DNA of 64,000 nucleotides from Diplonema papillatum (GCA_030068145.1 JAPJBO010000359.1:62001-126000); one strand, 5' to 3'; positions 48,395-58,695 are shown, counted from the stretch's first letter. Program-made: numbers and translations. Notes: generated by a model from the letters alone, not told the origin.

Positions 48395-49060
48395 TAAGGT
48401 TCCTTGTGCCTCCTCTTCATCCTTGGGGCGTTTGTTTGTTTTCTGTTTTCTTTGGTTCGTTCTTTGTTCTTGGTATGGTTGTGGGGGGGTTCAGTGGGAT
48501 TGTTTCTTGCCCGCCCTCCCCTTCGCTCTTCTGGTAATGATGTCCTGGCGTGCCAGGCTTTACCAGTCGCGGTCGGTGTGTTTCCGGCGTTTGTCGTGCA
48601 GTCAGTTGCCTGTGATAATAGTTTGTCAAAAGGGTTGCTTTGGTTCGCTGCTGATCTGCTGCTTGGCTCTGCGTGTTGTGTGCAGTGATGGTTTTTTTTC
48701 CTTGGTTTTGTTGTGGCTTCGTCCTTCGCTCGCCCTCCCTTTCCGGTGCGGTGTTCTGACGTCTTTTGGTAGCCCTGGCGTGCCAGGTTTGCCTGTTGAG
48801 TCGGTCTTCCGTGTCGGTCGGGGGGGGTTTTGCTTTCGCTTTGGCTTGCGGGTTTTTCCTGTTGTTGTCGGGCGCGTGGCGCTGTTTCGCTGCCGCTGCC
48901 CGTCCTGCTGCCTTCGCTCGTGTGGGTTGTTGTTGAGCGTGGTGCGTGTAGCACTGAAACGGGGCAGTGTGGGGGCTGGCTACCAGCTACCGGTAGCTGA
49001 GCTACCAGAGCTACCGGGTAGCTCCCGGTAGCTCGTGGTAGCTCAAAAAGTGGAAAAAAT
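48395..49060. other. No gene recognised; AGCTACCGGTAGCT-rich end
   Basis: T/G-rich on the plus strand, with open frames on both strands that lack conserved features. Positions 48978-49040 are packed with GGTAGCT / AGCTACC inverted units (for example CTACCAGCTACCGGTAGCTG). Confidence 0.5.
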
Positions 49061-49354
49061 GGATTGTGTCCGAAACTGGAAATGTACCGGTATTTGGGGG
49101 CCAAAAAATGCGAAAAAATGCAAAGAAACGTGACGAAATGCCTTTTTCCGGCTTTTTTCTCGGGCCAAAATTCGCTGTTAGCGCCTGCTCAGTTGGAATT
49201 CTTATCGGAAAGTGCGAGATCGTCATTTACTCGTTTCCAGTGTCCCAGGACGGTATTTCTGCTCTCTCAGAGCTTATTTCGCCCGGTTTGCGAAGAACTC
49301 AAAATGAGTCCACAAATTCTCACTCGGTAGTGAACAAAAAAAATTTCCGCCGTT

Positions 49355-49625
49355 TTTTTAGCCCATGGTCCAGAGGTTACCACACCCACACAGGGGTTTG
49401 AGGGTCGGTGGTTCGATTCCCGCCGGAAATCGTTTTTTTGGGTTTTTGAAACAGCCCCAAAACCGACCTTTTGTCCATCTGCACGCCAGATTTTGGTCGC
49501 CACGCGAGCTGATTGCTTGCCCATAATCGCCAGGGATAGCTCTTTCCATCCCAAAAAAAATTTCCCAAAAATTCCAAAATTTTGACCCAAAACGGGCTGC
49601 TTTTCAGACGGAAAATCTGTGACAC
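49355..49625 (+). mobile_element. tRNA-headed SINE-like repeat, second copy
   Basis: A box TGGTCCAGAGG at ~49368 and B box GGTTCGATTCC at ~49411, then TTTTTTT, then a body with TTTTGGTCGCCACGCGAGCTG and GGGCTGCTTTTCAGACGG that matches the 48-kb body. In this copy the tRNA-like head precedes the body; in the 48-kb copy it lies on the other side and in opposite orientation. Confidence 0.65.
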
Positions 49626-49659
49626 TTTTTCGTGGAATGGGTGATAGACCAAACCGCCA

Positions 49660-50600
49660 AACTTTTGACCCATTATAGACCACGTTCCAAACTTTTGACC
49701 CATTATAGACCACGTTCTAAACTTTTGACCCATTATAGACCACGTTCCAAACTTTTGACCCATTATAGACCACGTTCTAAACTTTTGACCCATTATAGAC
49801 CACATTCCAAACTTTTGACCCATTATAGACCACGTTCCAAACTTTTGACCCATTATAGACCACGTTCCAAACTTTTGACCCATTATAGACCACGTTCCAA
49901 ACTTTTGACCCATTATAGACCACGTTCCAAACTTTTGACCCATTATAGACCACGTTCCAAACTTTTGACCCATTATAGACCACGTTCCAAACTTTTGACC
50001 CATTATAGACCACGTTCCAAACTTTTGACCCATTATAGACCACGTTCCAAACTTTTGACCCATTATAGACCACGTTCCAAACTTTTGACCCATTATAGAC
50101 CACGTTCCAAACTTTTGACCCATTATAGACCACGTTCCAAACTTTTGACCCATTATAGACCACGTTCCAAACTTTTGACCCATTATAGACCACGTTCTAA
50201 ACTTTTGACCCATTATAGACCACGTTCCAAACTTTTGACCCATTATAGACCACGTTCCAAACTTTTGACCCATTATAGACCACGTTCCAAACTTTTGACC
50301 CATTATAGACCACGTTCCAAACTTTTGACCCATTATAGACCACGTTCCAAACTTTTGACCCATTATAGACCACGTTCCAAACTTTTGACCCATTATAGAC
50401 CACGTTCCAAACTTTTGACCCATTATAGACCACGTTCCAAACTTTTGACCCATTATAGACCACGTTCCAAACTTTTGACCCATTATAGACCACGTTCCAA
50501 ACTTTTGACCCATTATAGACCACGTTCCAAACTTTTGACCCATTATAGACCACCTTTCAAACTTTTGACCCATTAGACCATACTTCGAACTTTCGACCCA
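49660..50600. repeat. 30-bp minisatellite array A, about 30 copies
   Basis: The unit CCAAACTTTTGACCCATTAT followed by AGACCACGTT is repeated with almost no variation (mostly C/T at one position). Because 30 is divisible by three, both strands show long artefactual open frames. Confidence 0.98.
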
Positions 50601-50676
50601 TTATGGCCAGCATTGACACTTGACATTGGATCACCCACGCCGGTCACGGATTCCTCAAAAAACAATGGAGTGCTCG

Positions 50677-51208
50677 TTACTGGGGGGGGTCGAATACAAG
50701 AGGTACCTCTTGTATTCGGCGTGCCGATCCTGCAATTTTCCCGAAAAAGAAATGGAAAAAAGTACCGCAAAACCGGAGCCCGCGGGAACTCCCTTCTTCT
50801 TGAAAGACGCACGTAATTTGTGGCCCCCGGGTCTATTTTTCACCGTTCTCTTCATCGGAGCTGAACGCGAGCACAAATTCGCCGAAAAAGGTCTGCTACA
50901 CGGGCCAGCAAAGAAATGTCACCGACCAGTGGGTCGATTCCCGTCCTTTCCATTGAAACCCTGTGGGTTCCACGCCCGGTGCCCCGCATCTGGTAAAGAC
51001 CCACGAATCATGCACAGAACCTTTGGTCCCCGGGTCTATTTTTCACGGTTCTCTTCATCGGAGCTCATCGCGATCAGAAAACCGTCGAAAAAGGTCTGTT
51101 ATGCGGACCAAGAAAAAATACAACTTTTGCCAGATTTCCAAAATGCCTCTTGTATTCAAGGTACCTCTTCTATTCAAGGTACCTCCTGTATTCGACCCCC
51201 CCCAGTAA
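50677..51208. mobile_element. 532-bp element with 31-bp terminal inverted repeats (family H)
   Basis: The left end starts TTACTGGGGGGGGTCGAATA and continues to GGTACC. The right end is its reverse complement with one mismatch. At the left end CGAATACAAGAGG / CCTCTTGTATTCG form a perfect 28-bp palindrome (50691-50718). The interior is shared in part with 59935-60240 (GCCGATCCTGCAATTTTCCC, GAAGACGCACGTAAT..TGTGG, GCTGAACGCGAG). No transposase. Confidence 0.8.
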
Positions 51209-51239
51209 AGCTCAAATTAGAAATTTCGACGCTCATTGA

Positions 51240-51985
51240 CAGTCATCATCGCGGCTCAGTCCACGGATATCGCCGGAAGTTAAAAAGGGTGCCTCGTTTT
51301 CGTCTGCAAATTCCCGGGCTGCAACTGCGATCAAGTTTTGGGCTACAGTAGTGCAGACCCAGAGCAAAAGGACGTGTCGTGGAGACACAAAATCGCACGC
51401 TCACTGTGTGGGAGCTGGCCCCGCTCAGTCCGGAAAGCCCAGCCTCTGCACCTGGCAGCCAGCGGGGCCGAGGCAGCAACGGAAGTCCATGCACTTTCCA
51501 CCTCAGCGTGCGACGTTGCAGAGTGGACGGCGATGCGTTAGAAGAGGTTGAGGTAATTGGGCACTCGTGCCAAAGGGTGGTGGCGAAGCCAAAAGGCTCG
51601 ACCATAGTTGTCGTCACCAAGATGAAGGAGCTACTACGCGTAGTGGTGCAGCACAACCAGCAGTGACAGCTAACTCGGGCACTCCACCCTCCACGAGTCG
51701 CAGTACAGACGGTCGAGTACAGAGCAGTCGACTCGACGCGCAGACGAGCAGCAAAGCGGCCCGCGTCGCAGGTGGCACAAACCGAAGAAGCCCGTGAGGC
51801 AGGGAGTGGAGACGAGGTGATGCAAGACGAAGGGGAAGCGCGAAGCGACCAGCCCGGACGGACCAACAAGACGCAAGACCAGGCGACCAAGAGAAGGAGG
51901 GGGACGCGACCCAGAGACCCGGGCTGAGTGGGTCAGCAGCCTACAACAGTTGCAACCGACAAGTTGCACCACGACTAAAATCTGG
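51240..51985. other. No confident gene
   Basis: Between the two arrays. A plus frame at 51379-51666 (95 codons, GDALEEVEVIGHSCQRVVAK) and minus frames exist, but none is recognisable. Confidence 0.35.
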
Positions 51986-51986
51986 C

Positions 51987-52110
51987 AAAGTGCGGCCCTC
52001 ATTTGCATGCAAATGACTCCCCACTAGCAACGAATGCGTGGCACAGCCGTGTCTTAAAGGTGAGAGAGGCATGGCTTACGTCAAAGGACAATACCACAAC
52101 GCAACAAGAC
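51987..52110 (+). mobile_element. Family E hairpin element, third copy
   Basis: Palindrome TCATTTGCATGCAAATGA at 51999-52016, CTCCCCACTA, then GCGTGGCACAGCCGTGTCTT .. GTCAAAGGACAATACCACAA, matching 27258-27520 minus its 130-bp middle. Confidence 0.65.
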
Positions 52111-52439
52111 GACGGACACAGCAGTTTGATCAGCGCCGTCCGCAACAAGACAGCCTTCGGGCTTTTGACCGGGAAGACGCTCATCACCGACCGCCGAAAC
52201 TGGCTCGGACGCCATCACTGGCCGCGTTACCGGACCACTGACTCCGTCGTCTCAGGTCAGTCTGGCAGTGAGTGCCAGCCTGGCAGCCCCTCTATTATTA
52301 GGCTCTCATGAGGGAGGCTCAGGATTTGACGGCAAGTCACGGCCTCAGGTTAAGAAGCCAGCTGACAAAAACCACAAAAACGCTACAAGGTTTGTGCATT
52401 GCTGGACATGTCTTGTACGCATAGAATAGACATAAGTTT

Positions 52440-53188
52440 GGCTTATGGTCTATAATGGGTCAAAAGTTTGAATCGTGGTCTATAATGGGTCAAAAGTTTG
52501 GAATGGTCTATAATGGGTCAAAAGTTTGAACCGTGGCCTATAATGGGTCAAAAGTTTGAATCGTGGTCTATAATGGGTCAAAAGTTTGAATCGTGGTCTA
52601 TAATGGGTCAAAAGTTTGAATCGTGGTCTATAATGGGTCAAAAGTTTGAATCGTGGTCTATAATGGGTCAAAAGTTTGAATCGTGGTCTATAATGGGTCA
52701 AAAGTTTGGAATGGTCTATAATGGGTCAAAAGTTTGGAATGGTCTATAATGGGTCAAAAGTTTGAATGTGGTCTATAATGGGTCAAAAGTTTGGAATGGT
52801 CTATAATGGGTCAAAAGTTTGAATCGTGGTCTATAATGGGTCAAAAGTTTGAATCGTGGTCTATAATGGGTCAAAAGTTTGAATCGTGGTCTATAATGGG
52901 TCAAAAGTTTGAATCGTGGTCTATAATGGGTCAAAAGTTTGGAATGGTCTATAATGGGTCAAAAGTTTGGAATGGTCTATAATGGGTCAAAAGTTTGGAA
53001 TGGTCTATAATGGGTCAAAAGTTTGGAATGGTCTATAATGGGTCAAAAGTTTGGAACGTGGTCTATAATGGGTCAAAAGTTTGGAATGGTCTATAATGGG
53101 TCAAAAGTTTGGAATGGTCTATAATGGGTCAAAAGTTCCAAGGACGGTCTATAATGGGTCAAAAGTTTGAAGTATGGTCTATAATGGT
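52440..53188. repeat. Minisatellite array B: same unit as array A, inverted
   Basis: About 25 units of 28-30 bp (GTCTATAATGGGTCAAAAGT with a GAATCGTG or GGAATG spacer) are the reverse complement of the array A unit. It is less homogeneous than array A. Confidence 0.97.
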
Positions 53189-53189
53189 G

Positions 53190-53465
53190 ATTGGCCCCAT
53201 TACATTAATGTAACAGCGGTTTTCCGTCAGATTCTGCCCATTACATCAATGTAACAGTGGTTTCCCGTCAAATTTGGGCCATTACGTTGATGTAACAGTG
53301 GGTTTCGGTCAGATTTGGGCCATTACATTGATGTAACAGCGGTTTTCCGTCAAATTTGGGCCATTACATTGATGTAACAGTGGTTTTCGATCAAATTTGG
53401 CCCATTACATTGATGTAAAAGTGGTTTTCCGTCAGATTCTGCCCAATACATTGATGTAACTGAGC
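53190..53465. repeat. 41-bp satellite with a TTACATTGATGTAA palindrome, six copies
   Basis: The unit is CCATTACATTGATGTAACAG followed by TGGTTTTCCGTCAAATTTGGG. Each unit carries the near-palindrome TTACAT..ATGTAA. A truncated seventh unit ends at 53465. Confidence 0.95.
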
Positions 53466-53562
53466 CAATTCACCTACCCCCTGATCGAGTGTAATCGAGC
53501 GTAATCGTTTGGATTAGAATGCAAAGAATCTGTGGCGATAATCTGCATCGCCGACGGCGCGG

Positions 53563-53757
53563 TTATCTCTTCGCACGTGATGTGTCATGCTTTCGCCTCT
53601 TTAGCTCGTCTTGATCGTCGCGCTCAGGCGTGCGTTTGGTGCTTCGCTTCTTCTTCGATTGCTCGTCGAGGTTCATCGGTTGCGCGTCGATTTCTGCTTT
53701 TTCCCAGGGATTTGCCGGATGGAGAAGGAACAAAAGGCTCCGAGTGACTCTCTCCAA
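53563..53757 (-). CDS. Basic KR-tailed ORF after the satellite
   Basis: 64 codons, ending SKKKRSTKRTPERDDQDELKR .. SRAKR. The composition (Lys/Arg-rich, no hydrophobic core) and the KR ending resemble the ORFs at 36956 and 43970. GTGGCGATAATCTGCATC just beyond its end also occurs near 36922. Unknown function. Confidence 0.3.
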   Translation of the reverse strand: MERVTRSLLFLLHPANPWEKAEIDAQPMNLDEQSKKKRSTKRTPERDDQDELKRRKHDTSRAKR

Positions 53758-53769
53758 GGAGGCAATTTA

Positions 53770-54140
53770 AACACAATTTGTCAACGCCGCGGGATATTGT
53801 GATGCTATACCCTCCAGAACCCGTATTTCTGAGGCTGAGTGGGGGGCACTTATCCCTTCTTCTGAGCATAGAACCCCGTTTCGCCTCAGAGGTCGCACAC
53901 CCCACATGCACATCGTACTTGCCAGAATATTCTGCCCAAACCCCTCCCCCCTGGCATCGTCATATTCCTCTCTTTGTATAATCGGAGGTCCGGAAGTTCC
54001 ACCTTTTTGCCTTGGGCCGGGGAGAGGGGAGCAAATACTGCGCAGGACACAAGCCACCCTGGGATGCTCCATAAAATCCGGAGTAGTTATGAGAGTTCCT
54101 GCACGAAAGGTAAAAATAAAAAATGGACCCCACCCTGAGT
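53770..54140. other. No gene recognised
   Basis: Short frames only. Confidence 0.4.
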
Positions 54141-54260
54141 TCTGCCGGGTCACGGTGGAGTCCAAAGCTGGAGTTGAAAAAGCGGGTGTCTCACGCGCTT
54201 TTCGGGTGTGACTCGGGCACACTCTTTAACTCCAGCTTCTGAGGCTGGACCGCCGCGCGC
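54140..54260 (+). repeat. Family D repeat
   Basis: GCGGGTGTCTCACGCGC, TTCGGGTGTGACTCGG and AACTCCAGCTTCTGAGGCTG. Confidence 0.75.
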
Positions 54261-54569
54261 GGCGGCGGCAGCAGGACAGCTGGATCCGGAACACGCGTGA
54301 CAACTCCCGCTTCCGTCTCCTCGGGAGCCTCCTCAGATCTCACGTGGCCCACCTGACGGTGAAGCCGACACCCGCTCGACTTATTTTGATGTGTTGTGTC
54401 TCTCTCTATGAAAACCCCTGGGGCCAAATACGATACTGATGTGCGGGGTTTTCGGGGGTGTCGACGCCAGCGTTCATTTAGAAGTTGTCGCTGATCCACA
54501 CCTTCGTGCCGCCGACTCGGTGTGAGACAGGGTCACAGCTCCACTTGGGAAATGTGCGTTTCGCTTGTA

Positions 54570-55640
54570 ACAAGAAAAGCTGCAATCTTTTCTCGCACCG
54601 GTTTCATGGTTCATCATATGCGACAACATCAGGCAAAACAGGTGCGCAGTTTTAGAGCGGAAGAAAGCACGACTTGGAGAGATTCACCTTTGGCATTCCT
54701 TTCGAGAACAGTTATCCTGCGTTGAGAAACCGTTCCCAGAGATTCTTTCCGGGGTGGAATTTCCCCCCAGACTTCCGATGAAGGTCACGGGAAACATCAT
54801 TTGGCAAGCTCCCTCTGGTTCTTCTGACGCGCTCGTGTCAAAGATACAGGCGCCTCACAACGGAGCTAGCAAGTGGATAGTGGGTGCGAGCAAGGAGCGA
54901 ACCATGTTTTGTAACAGTTGCTTTGTTGGGAAAACAAATTGACGACATACTCTTCATTTTAAGCGACGCGAGCAGTGCTTTTGCTAATCTCCGAAACGGA
55001 GGAAGCAATAAAGAATGGTATGTTCAAAGGATCTGGTCAAATTTCCATAGCTTCCCACTGGGCAGACAATTTCTGCTGTGCGGGTGGTGATTCTCGCCTA
55101 TGCTGCAGTTTGTGAGAATAAACTCGCATTATGAGCACTCAGAACGGCTAAGGCCGCTTGCACTTTGTGCGATGAGGCGTTGTAGACATTTTACATGATT
55201 CTCACCCCCCCAACGTAAGTCAAACATGCTCGTCAGTTTCGGTTGAGCCTTCGACAAGTTTCGGAGTGCAAAAAACGATGTTATGCACAACATTAGTCAG
55301 AAACGGTCGTGAGTTTCGTTTTTCACCAAGCATTCGAGTTTTGGAGGAGGGGGTCATGTTTGCTGGTCCACCTAAAGAAGCCCCTGCTGAGATGGGTACC
55401 CCAGGTGTATTCCTTTCAGTTCCGAACCGAGTTTAAACTCCCGGCTCGGAGAGTGGACTGCGCACGCCGGATTGAGCATGTAGCTTCTCTCCAGCTAGCC
55501 AATTGGGCATCAAATTTCTACGACGCACGGGGGGAGGCTTTTGATTGGCAAAGATTGTGTCCTAACGCCGACGTACGTTTATGTGTCAACCCCCAAGCCG
55601 CCCTGGCAGACGGCCGCGAGGGAATCACAAGTTTGTGTCC
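54570..55640 (+). other. Possible unrecognised coding stretch
   Basis: An open frame from 54570 to 54942 (about 124 codons; LGEIHLWHSFREQLSC, MKVTGNIIWQAPSGSS, MFCNSCFVGKTN) and further short frames to 55640 have protein-like content but no common start or family. A multi-exon gene or decayed element is possible. Treat as unknown. Confidence 0.2.
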
Positions 55641-55717
55641 GCTGGGTCAGGGCTGACACCAGGCAACCTGCTGATAGGAACCAACCTCGTGAGAACTGCG
55701 GCTGTCCCGACAGCTGT

Positions 55718-58429
55718 TCAATTGCTGAAGGTCACCGGAGCGTTCTGCTTTAGCGACGCGCTTGCCTCCTGGGTGCCGACCACGTATAGTTCGCTGAAGG
55801 ATATCTTCGTGGAGAGGATATCCACTCTTTTCAGGTCGACCTGCACGGGGCCCTGAGACGCAACGGATGTGAGCGTGACCGCTTCGAACTGAGCGAAAGA
55901 AAAATCGCAGAACGCCGGGACGTAGTAGTTGGCGCCTGGGTCCATGTCGAGGGATTGGAACTGCACGCAAGTTTCGTTCGCGGAAGACCGGAACGTCATG
56001 TTCAAGGTCACCGCACCAGCGCCCTCTACATCCGACACGAATAGGTGCAGGAGCAAATCTGGTAGAACGTATTCTACGGTATCCCCAGCTACCAGCGAAG
56101 CACTGGCAGAGTTGTTCTGCGAAGGGATGTACATCATCATCCAGTTGTTTTCCAGCACGTTCGCTTTGAGATTGTCGAAGGCAAGACCGGTGCTTTTTTT
56201 AACATCAACTGTCACCCGCTTGATCTCACTTGACTCCCACGGGCATCTCACGGTGAACGTTGACGCTGTCAGCCTCTTGAAGGTGTCCTCATCTGGTCCC
56301 TGGCAAGTGACGCCCTTGATGGAGGTTAAAGTAAACTGGACTGTGTTGGAAGAGCTTGTGGTTCCTTTGCCGGTGTACACACTGATCTCCACTGCTGCAA
56401 CAAGATCTGGAGAGTACGTTTCAGGGGTGGGAAGGGGTGCGGCAGTGGCCGGAACGTCGGTGAGAGGCGCTGGAGTATCGACGTCCAATGTCGTAGGGGC
56501 GCTGGTTGAAGGGGATCCGGTAATGGGGACAGATGTGGGAGAGCGGGTCGGAGGCGTCCCAAGGCACATCGACGTGACTTCAACACTAATTTGCGGATCC
56601 GTGACCGGTTGGTACCCAGCGTCGTACACCCCTGTCACTTTCCATCGTACTTCGGTCACACGCCCGTTAAGCCCCGCACTGAGGTACGCATCCCACAGCG
56701 GGAATCGGATAACCCACGAGACGTTTACCGGCACTGGCTCGGTCTGCAGCAATCGATCCGCCACCCCGACATCCCCGGACTCTGTTTCGATCTCCAACTC
56801 AGTGCCAACAAAGTTGTTGCCTGCCTTGGTCGAAGTCGCGATCCCTCGCACTTCCAAGTACCCGGTTGCAACATCGGGATCCATGAACCATGCCTTCCCT
56901 GACTTCAGGGACATGTTGAACGGAAAGTCGGAGAAACTAAGATGCAGGCCAGCACCAGCCCCAGAGGAGAGGATCCAGTCAGGCGATACGCCGGCAGCGT
57001 CGCTGTAGGGGCACTGCCAGCTCGTTTCTTCCGGAGCGTAGAAGCTCACGCTTCCGACACGAATCGACTGCGTGTTCGCGCCCACCGAAGACTCGAGCGT
57101 GAAACCGTTAATCCGGAACTCGCCGGCGAGTTGGTCAGCAAGGAGCTGGAGCGGGATCTGGTACGGCCGCCACTCGGTGATGCCTTGCCCGGTTATGTTG
57201 AGCTTGATTGTGCGCGTCCCGCTGACACCGTAGACGGTGACAGTCCAAAGCCTGCCTTCGGCTTCGGAGGTCGGGTTCACCCACATCTCGAGCACGGTGC
57301 CGCACGCCAGGTTCCGGGTATCCACGGAGCCGTCCTCCTGGTAGAATCCTGCCACTTCGCCTTGTTTGACTTCCACCTGGGCGACGTACTGCGGCGGAAA
57401 GTTCGCGTCACCGCCGTTGTAAACTACCGTGGCCCTGGACGGCACCCAAGGTGTCTTGGACTTCCCTTTGAACACAGGGAAAGGGTTCCGCCGCGTCCCA
57501 CCCCCGGGCCTGCTGAACAGCAGGGTGCCCACGTAGACGGCGGCGATCGGCTGGCCGCCGTAGGCGGCCTCGACCGTCGAGAAGCGGTTGCCCGGGAGGG
57601 CGGGGAGCCGGAAGATCCACCGGTAGCCGTTCTCGACTTTTTCCGGCCCCGACCAGAAGAAGAACGGGACCCCGTCCACGGCCAGCGTCGCGTTGATCCC
57701 GGCGGCGTCGTAGGCCACATCCACCGCAACCACAGCGGTGGCGCTGTCGCTGGTGAGGTCGAAAGCGAACTTCGTGGACCTCACGACCACGGTGCCGTTG
57801 GGCTGAACCGAGCTGGAAAACTCGTACCACGCGTCGTTGAAAGTCGAGGGCCCGGACGGGTAGATCGTCGTCCACGTCGTTCGGTGTGGAGAGTACATGA
57901 CCAAATCCCGGACAAAAACCGTTTCGCTGCTGCCTGCCCTTGGCTCGAAGCCCACGCCCTCGAACTTCGTGATGTCCACCCCTGCCTCGACGAGATCCGA
58001 AAGGGCGAAGAAATACGGCAGGTCGCTCGCACCGGATCCCGAAAGGCTGAAAGCCACGCTTTCGCCGCCGGAGTGCAGGAACAAGACAGACCAGAGGCCG
58101 TAACGCGCGGGGCCCGCGTTCAGGCTTGGAGTGAAGTCGAACTGGAACCAAGCCTCGCACCTGAACTCGGGGCAGGTTTGGTCGGTGAGATCCCACGGGC
58201 CGTCGACGAGCTCGAACGTGTAGCGAGGCGTCCAGTGATAAAGAACCACCGACGGAATCCCGGTGGCGGGGTCGGCCGCTACCTCTGGGTCGCTCTTCAC
58301 CGCGCCCTTCCAGAACTGGAAATCCGGATTGAGCACATCCCGAAACACCACCTTCGGTGTCCCCACTGGCCCCGTCCTCGGACCGGTAGCCGCCGCCGCC
58401 GCTGCCACCGCTACGGATGCCAGCAGCAT
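55718..58429 (-). CDS. Secreted 903-aa protein of unknown function with a Pro/Thr linker
   Basis: Started at MLLASVAVAAAAAATG, a clear signal peptide; the upstream ATG would bury it behind ~64 basic residues. Residues ~25-330 and ~330-620 are beta-rich and hydrophobic-patterned (HWTPRYTFELVDGPWD, WFQFDFTPS, GITEWRPYQIPLQ), as in carbohydrate-binding or jelly-roll modules, but I recognise no defined family. A Ser/Thr/Pro-rich linker follows (TRSPTSVPITGSPSTSAPTT, ~625-675), typical of secreted multidomain proteins. The last ~230 residues form a domain shared with the gene at 63485 (CPWESSEIKRV, LVAGDTVEYVLP, FRSSANETCVQ, FCDFSFAQFEAVT). No membrane anchor. Single exon. AAAAAAGGGAAC lies 23 nt before ATG. 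Confidence 0.8.
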   Translation of the reverse strand: MLLASVAVAAAAAATGPRTGPVGTPKVVFRDVLNPDFQFWKGAVKSDPEVAADPATGIPSVVLYHWTPRYTFELVDGPWDLTDQTCPEFRCEAWFQFDFTPSLNAGPARYGLWSVLFLHSGGESVAFSLSGSGASDLPYFFALSDLVEAGVDITKFEGVGFEPRAGSSETVFVRDLVMYSPHRTTWTTIYPSGPSTFNDAWYEFSSSVQPNGTVVVRSTKFAFDLTSDSATAVVAVDVAYDAAGINATLAVDGVPFFFWSGPEKVENGYRWIFRLPALPGNRFSTVEAAYGGQPIAAVYVGTLLFSRPGGGTRRNPFPVFKGKSKTPWVPSRATVVYNGGDANFPPQYVAQVEVKQGEVAGFYQEDGSVDTRNLACGTVLEMWVNPTSEAEGRLWTVTVYGVSGTRTIKLNITGQGITEWRPYQIPLQLLADQLAGEFRINGFTLESSVGANTQSIRVGSVSFYAPEETSWQCPYSDAAGVSPDWILSSGAGAGLHLSFSDFPFNMSLKSGKAWFMDPDVATGYLEVRGIATSTKAGNNFVGTELEIETESGDVGVADRLLQTEPVPVNVSWVIRFPLWDAYLSAGLNGRVTEVRWKVTGVYDAGYQPVTDPQISVEVTSMCLGTPPTRSPTSVPITGSPSTSAPTTLDVDTPAPLTDVPATAAPLPTPETYSPDLVAAVEISVYTGKGTTSSSNTVQFTLTSIKGVTCQGPDEDTFKRLTASTFTVRCPWESSEIKRVTVDVKKSTGLAFDNLKANVLENNWMMMYIPSQNNSASASLVAGDTVEYVLPDLLLHLFVSDVEGAGAVTLNMTFRSSANETCVQFQSLDMDPGANYYVPAFCDFSFAQFEAVTLTSVASQGPVQVDLKRVDILSTKISFSELYVVGTQEASASLKQNAPVTFSN

Positions 58430-58629
58430 GCGCAGCACAGTGACAGGGGTTCCCTTTTTTACTGTGCTCTGCTGACAATCCTGGAGGTGTCGAGCCGTTT
58501 TTCTTGTTTCTTTTGGTCCCCCTTTCACCGCTTTTTTCTTCCTGGTCAGAGGAGGGGGGACGTGAAAACTTAGGAACGTTGAGGCAAAACATTGCCTCTC
58601 ACGTTTCTTCGAAGAACGCAAGTGTAAGA

Positions 58630-58695
58630 AGTGGAGGTCTTTCTCTCTGCACGGCGGAGTCCAGCCTCAGAAGCTGGAGCTGAAGCTGGAATCAA
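58630..58695 (-). repeat. Family D fragment
   Basis: CAGCCTCAGAAGCTGGAGCTG is the inverted family D core, located ~200 bp upstream of the secreted-protein gene. Confidence 0.65.

Noticed and set aside
49377-50576. Open frames of 398 and 314 codons in array A
   Set aside because: A 30-bp unit without stops in a frame is open indefinitely; the repeat explains them fully.
49660-53465. CRISPR-like appearance of regular repeats
   Set aside because: The units are contiguous without unique spacers, so these are minisatellites.
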